Shown: one piece after another, positions 29,801 to 32,463 of the stretch
How the letters are laid out: each line of letters opens with the position of its first letter
Position numbering within the stretch: the stretch's first letter is position 1
NCBI RefSeq assembly: GCF_027533505.1
Contig: NZ_JAPZUB010000015.1
Location: 1 to 32,463 of the forward strand
DNA length: 32,463 nt
Direction of reading: 5' to 3'
Source of the DNA: Flavobacterium sp.
GTDB taxonomy: Bacteria > Bacteroidota > Bacteroidia > Flavobacteriales > Flavobacteriaceae
The notes under the pieces: model-generated
Databases searched by the model: none
The model's input: only the letters and a program-made list of their open reading frames with translations
What the model was told of the DNA's origin: nothing
Made by a program: the position numbers and the translations under genes

Positions 29801-32463
29801 TAGTAATCATAATTACATAGACCTCACACAATTGAGCATTTGGAATACACATAATCTCTTGAGGTGCTGCCGAATAACTACATGCGTGTAAGTTACCGTT
29901 ACAACCTTGAGCTGGCGTTAGTGCTGGTAATTGTCCTGCTAAAGGATTCGCAGGAACTCCAATACAAGCCGAACTTAAATCAGTAAAGGGTCCCCAAGCC
30001 ACATAATCCACGTCGCGGCCTACACCATTATTATCAACTTGAGTAATTAAATAGCTCAAAGGTCCTGCTTGGTTTACTTGTAAGAAGAAGAAGGCAGGGT
30101 TAGGAGAGGTAAATAAACATCCAATTTGCCCTAAACTTGGTATATTCGTTGAGTTGGCATAGGTGATGGTTTGCCCCGTACAGAATGCTGGTGCTTCAGT
30201 ACAAGGTAATGTACCAATACACAAGTCAAACGTTACATATTGAGGGTTGGCAGATGCCGAATAAATACGAATATAATAGGTAGTTCCTGGCACTAAATCA
30301 TCGGCACTATTACAGTTTAATTGCGTTAAGTTACCACAGTTATCTCCTGTGAAAATAGCGTAATCCAAATCAGTACCTGCTGGAAGTACGTTGTTAAAAG
30401 ATACAATGTGAGTAGGTGCAGTCGCTGTAAAGGTATACCATACATCATCGTTGGCTACCCCTGGAGGACAGTTCACTGCTGGAGCGGAGGCCGTAGCACC
30501 AATCAACGTACCAGGCGTTGTTTGTACACAGTTTAAGTTTTGATTAACTACAGCAAAAGAGGCAGCGCTACATTCATCATTTACAGGTAAGGTACCAAAT
30601 GTAAAGGGTTGTGACCATGTACTGGTTTCCCCTTGTGCATTACAAATCGAACGGACATAAAACGTATACGCTGTTCCCGCTGGTAAGTTGGTAAGGGTGT
30701 AAGGATTACTAGTTGTTAAAATACCAATAGATGTGCCTGACGGAGGTAAGCCCCCTAGCGGAACAATGAAAACCTCCCATTGAGTAGCGGTACCTTGTTC
30801 AGTCCAAGCCAATTGAACAGAGTTCTGCGTTGCTTGTTGAATATTCAAACTCACAGGTCTTGGACAAGCAGGTGCTTGTTCGCATGTGACATTTGCAATC
30901 CATCCAGGATTATTTACAGAACCATCACTGCGGAAACGGAACGTTAAACACCCCCCAACCGTAGATGCTGTGAAGGGGCCTGGTAAGTTGGCACCTGTTA
31001 AGTTACCCCAGAATGAACCGGGTAAACCGCCAGGTACATTGCCAGCACCATTACCACTTGCAATTTGAGGTGCGTTGATATCTGCCCCGTCAAATACATA
31101 CAATCCGTCCCAAGTAGCCTCAGTATTAAATTCAATAAAGGTTACTGTAACTACTTGGTTTGATCCTGTAGGAGGACAAATCGTAACGGTGTTATCTGTT
31201 CCATTAGCATAATTAGCATTGGCTCCTCCTGGATCGGTAAATATTCCGCCACATTGTGGTGGTGCAATTTGTGTGGTTATAGTTCTTGGACCAACCCAGT
31301 TACTTAAATCACCAGGACCACAAACCGCCTGAACATATAAATCATAACAGGTGTCCGGAGTCAATCCTGTAAACACATGGGGGTTGGTGGTGGTTACGGT
31401 AAATCCTGTAGTAGTAGCAGTTGGAACGGGAGATCCACAAGGAAGTGCAATGACATTCCAAGTTGTTGCGGTATTTGGATTTGTCCATGCTAAAGTAGCA
31501 CTGTTAAATGTCACAGCTGATGTAACAAGCGTGTTAGGATTAGGACAAGTTGGCGGTGGACCACAGAATACATTCGCTGTCCATCCCGCTAAATTGATGA
31601 TACCGTCACTAATGAATTGGAAAGTTAAACATCCATCAACAGAAGTAGAGGTAAATGTTGGTAAATTCCCTCCTATTAGTGTACCCCAAAAAGCACCGGG
31701 AGTTGTTAAATCACCAAAACCAGGACCATTTGTACTGGCAATTTGAGGCGATCCCACAGTAGATCCATTAAATACATACAATCCATCCCAATTGGCTTCA
31801 GTGGCAAAACTGGTAAAGGTTACGGTGACAACATCCCCTGTATTTACAGGACAAACGGTTACGATTGTATTAGCATCATTCGGATAATTTCCATTTCCTC
31901 CTTCATCAGCAAATATACCACCACATACTGGCGGAGCTACTTGCGTAGTAATCGATGCAGGACCGGCCCAGTTGCTCAATTCTGATGCTGAGCAAACGGC
32001 ACGAACATACACGTCATAACAAGTCAATCCCGATAATCCGGTCAATTGGAAAGGACGGGTGTTGGCTACGGTAAATCCTGTAGTTGTTGCATTGGGTGCA
32101 GGCGAACCACAAGGTACTGCGATAATATGCCACTCGGTTTCAGTGCCTCCAGCGGTCCAGTTGAATGTAGCTGAGGTTCCTAAAACGATGGTTGGTGCTA
32201 ATGAGAAAGGCGCAGGACAAGCGGGAGGTGCTGCACAGGTAACATTGGCTACCCATCCTGCAGCTGTGGTTGTACCATTACTACGGAAACGGAAGGTCAA
32301 ACAGCCATCAGGGCTAGATGATGTTACCGTACCCGGACTGGTGGTTCCCCAAAACGCTCCTGCCAATCCACCAGGTACTGCTCCAGCAGGGTTTGGACTA
32401 GCAATTTGAGGTGCTGATGTTGAGTTTCCATTGAATACATACAAACCGTCGTTGGTTGCCTCT
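26835..32463 (-). CDS. Giant T9SS-secreted surface protein, 5' end outside window
   Basis: At least 1,875 residues are visible. The frame stays open to the window edge (EATNDGLYVFNG continues upstream of the first visible Met), so the start is missing. From N to C the order is as follows. Three CUB-like plus fibronectin-III-like units come first (DGLYVFNG, DGCLTF, CYDxYVxAVC motifs). A PPC-like domain (NDECSAASFAVVN) and a second beta domain follow (PAFCTGQTITYANS). Two ATPxGL-type repeats come next, then a block with CGNYTLPPLTVGNYF, then seven ~70-aa tandem repeats (GTWNPATI and FTPNxGQC). A repeat of the TLPALTAGNYF block and an Ig-like domain lead to a gliding-motility-type C-terminal domain (ISPNGDGLNDNFDLTG, SIYNRYGTKVY, DGTYYYVIE). 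That domain indicates type IX secretion, type B sorting. It is likely an adhesin or surface layer component. Confidence 0.95.
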   Translation of the reverse strand, partial: EATNDGLYVFNGNSTSAPQIASPNPAGAVPGGLAGAFWGTTSPGTVTSSSPDGCLTFRFRSNGTTTAAGWVANVTCAAPPACPAPFSLAPTIVLGTSATFNWTAGGTETEWHIIAVPCGSPAPNATTTGFTVANTRPFQLTGLSGLTCYDVYVRAVCSASELSNWAGPASITTQVAPPVCGGIFADEGGNGNYPNDANTIVTVCPVNTGDVVTVTFTSFATEANWDGLYVFNGSTVGSPQIASTNGPGFGDLTTPGAFWGTLIGGNLPTFTSTSVDGCLTFQFISDGIINLAGWTANVFCGPPPTCPNPNTLVTSAVTFNSATLAWTNPNTATTWNVIALPCGSPVPTATTTGFTVTTTNPHVFTGLTPDTCYDLYVQAVCGPGDLSNWVGPRTITTQIAPPQCGGIFTDPGGANANYANGTDNTVTICPPTGSNQVVTVTFIEFNTEATWDGLYVFDGADINAPQIASGNGAGNVPGGLPGSFWGNLTGANLPGPFTASTVGGCLTFRFRSDGSVNNPGWIANVTCEQAPACPRPVSLNIQQATQNSVQLAWTEQGTATQWEVFIVPLGGLPPSGTSIGILTTSNPYTLTNLPAGTAYTFYVRSICNAQGETSTWSQPFTFGTLPVNDECSAASFAVVNQNLNCVQTTPGTLIGATASAPAVNCPPGVANDDVWYTFTATAPTHIVSFNNVLPAGTDLDYAIFTGDNCGNLTQLNCNSADDLVPGTTYYIRIYSASANPQYVTFDLCIGTLPCTEAPAFCTGQTITYANSTNIPSLGQIGCLFTSPNPAFFFLQVNQAGPLSYLITQVDNNGVGRDVDYVAWGPFTDLSSACIGVPANPLAGQLPALTPAQGCNGNLHACSYSAAPQEIMCIPNAQLCEVYVIMITNFSNQPGTVTFTQTNTNGGTTACFPINIFNYDSTFYCQNDADPTPVLAPSATAGTYTATPAGLVIDSVTGTIDLSASAPGAYVVTATTATIIGGTCNTIPFITTSRTVIITAPADATIAYPAPAYCNSTFDPVVATITGTPGGNFSATPSGLNINAINGNIIPGASTPGTYTVSYTIPASGGCDPFTTTTTVTIHPTPVIPFIANVTQCGNYTLPPLTVGNYFSEPGGTGTTYNAGDVISASQTMYVYAASGTTPNCTSERSFTITITQPIDPTFAPINSICQGATAPVLPTTSLNNIEGTWNPATIDTSTLGNTNYVFTPNAGQCGNPVTVSILISTPITPTFDPITACQGQTGPTLPTTSTNNVAGTWNPATIDTAIAGTFDYVFTPSAGNCATPVTIQVTITPPATTPSFDPIPAICQDLAAPALPTTSLNGITGTWNPATISTTVVGTFTYTFTPNLGQCATSTTLDVVINAPSIVPSFEPIAPICQGLTPGTLQAADANGITGTWNPTTIDTSVVGTFTYTFTPNQGQCATGTTLDVVINAPSVVPSFEPIAPICQGVTPGTLPSTDANGITGTWNPATIDTSVVGTFTYTFTPNAAQCAVPTSLQVTITAPSIVPTFTAIAALCQNSAAPALPTTSDNGISGTWSAAIDTSVVGSQTLTFTPNAGQCAVSTTLTVTITAPTVPTFAAIAPVCSGSASISLPTQSTNGVSGTWNPATIATSTAGTFTSNFTPDAGQCATTASITVTVVATPDVLPINDVFACDSYTLPALTAGNYFTGPNGTGTQLNTGAVVNASTTLYVFAQNGSCTDQESFDITITPAPSFTIEGGCEGSVYVLEVVSTNFGSATYTWTNASGATVGTASTLNVTASGTYTVTVTVGNGSSSCTATQSFTANEVTCAIPRGISPNGDGLNDNFDLTGLNVKQLSIYNRYGTKVYSRSNYTNQWSGQSDNDNELPDGTYYYVIERDGVATKTGWVYVNREVK
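27530..28988 (-). repeat. Seven tandem ~210-bp coding repeats
   Basis: The encoded units share P(T/S)F(D/E)PIxxxCQ, a short variable loop, LPTTSxNGIxGTWNPATIDTS and a GTFxYTFTPNxGQCA ending. They are 67-71 residues each. The fourth and fifth units (about 28162-28361 and 27951-28161) are nearly identical in protein and very similar in DNA, including ATTGACCTT-like and CTTGACAAATCGGTGCTAT stretches. That points to recent duplication or gene conversion. The outer units are more diverged. Confidence 0.9.
30600..32463 (-). repeat. Three tandem CUB + FN3 coding units (~665 bp)
   Basis: Each unit carries a CUB-like domain (EAxWDGLYVFxG, PQIAS, PGxFWG, DGCLTFxFxSDG, GWxANVxC) and an FN3-like domain (TxWxVIxxPCGSP, YDLYVxAVCG). 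Each ends near PPxCGGIF. Boundaries fall near 31922 and 31258. The first unit is cut by the window edge, so more copies may lie outside. Confidence 0.85.

Noticed and set aside
31351..32409. Plus-strand frames of 116-131 aa opposite the giant gene
   Set aside because: They are antisense shadows that repeat with the CUB units.

Overview
The window looks like a chromosomal segment of a Flavobacteriaceae (Bacteroidota) bacterium close to Flavobacterium. The signs are Bacteroidota-type promoters (TTG, 19-20 bases, TAnnTTTG) before several genes, a tmRNA whose tag reads GENNYALAA, a SusB-like GH97 alpha-glucosidase, a CreD operon, and a giant secreted protein with the type IX secretion (gliding-motility) C-terminal domain. 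All names come from reading the sequence and recalling families; no search was run.

Positions 1-4300 are accessory DNA. A heptamer array (AATCGTY, 21 units) opens the window, followed by a hairpin-forming repeat, one hypothetical gene and a duplicated block of about 115 bp. Then come three small gene modules, all on the minus strand: a Fic protein, a DUF6364/PIN toxin-antitoxin pair and an STM3941-like membrane protein. A diverged element of roughly 150-290 bp separates them. Its ends look like integron attC arms, and the 7-bp core at the start of each module is complementary, or nearly so, to the core at its end. I read this as an integron-like cassette cluster without an integrase in view. 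A second heptamer array (CRACAAC) closes it.

Positions 4346-7885 carry a nucleoid-associated NdpA-like gene, a four-helix-bundle (S23/Avd-like) gene bracketed by two inverted octamer arrays, a pRiA4b ORF3-like gene, yaaA and a small coiled-coil gene. Positions 8096-10908 hold a PabA/TrpG amidotransferase and a marR-nitroreductase-YceI operon headed by three TTGTA-N2-TACAA palindromes, divergent from a rhodanese gene. Positions 10905-14378 hold a two-component system whose kinase is split by a frameshift, flanked by two small two-helix membrane proteins.

Positions 14434-21320 contain ssrA (tmRNA), a serine-hydrolase lipoprotein, an AlaDH/saccharopine-dehydrogenase-like enzyme, a GH97 enzyme and a sugar MFS transporter. 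The last two plausibly act together in releasing and importing glucose. Two inverted copies of a structured intergenic repeat flank the transporter. Positions 21475-24850 form two minus-strand operons: a membrane protein with a winged-helix regulator, and a Coq4-like protein with two small membrane proteins and CreD. Each starts with the same 19-bp operator-like palindrome (TACTTTG-N5-CAAAGTA), which suggests one regulon. An M28 peptidase and a DUF1801 gene follow. The last 5.6 kb is the 3' part of a giant repeat-rich surface protein gene that runs off the window end.
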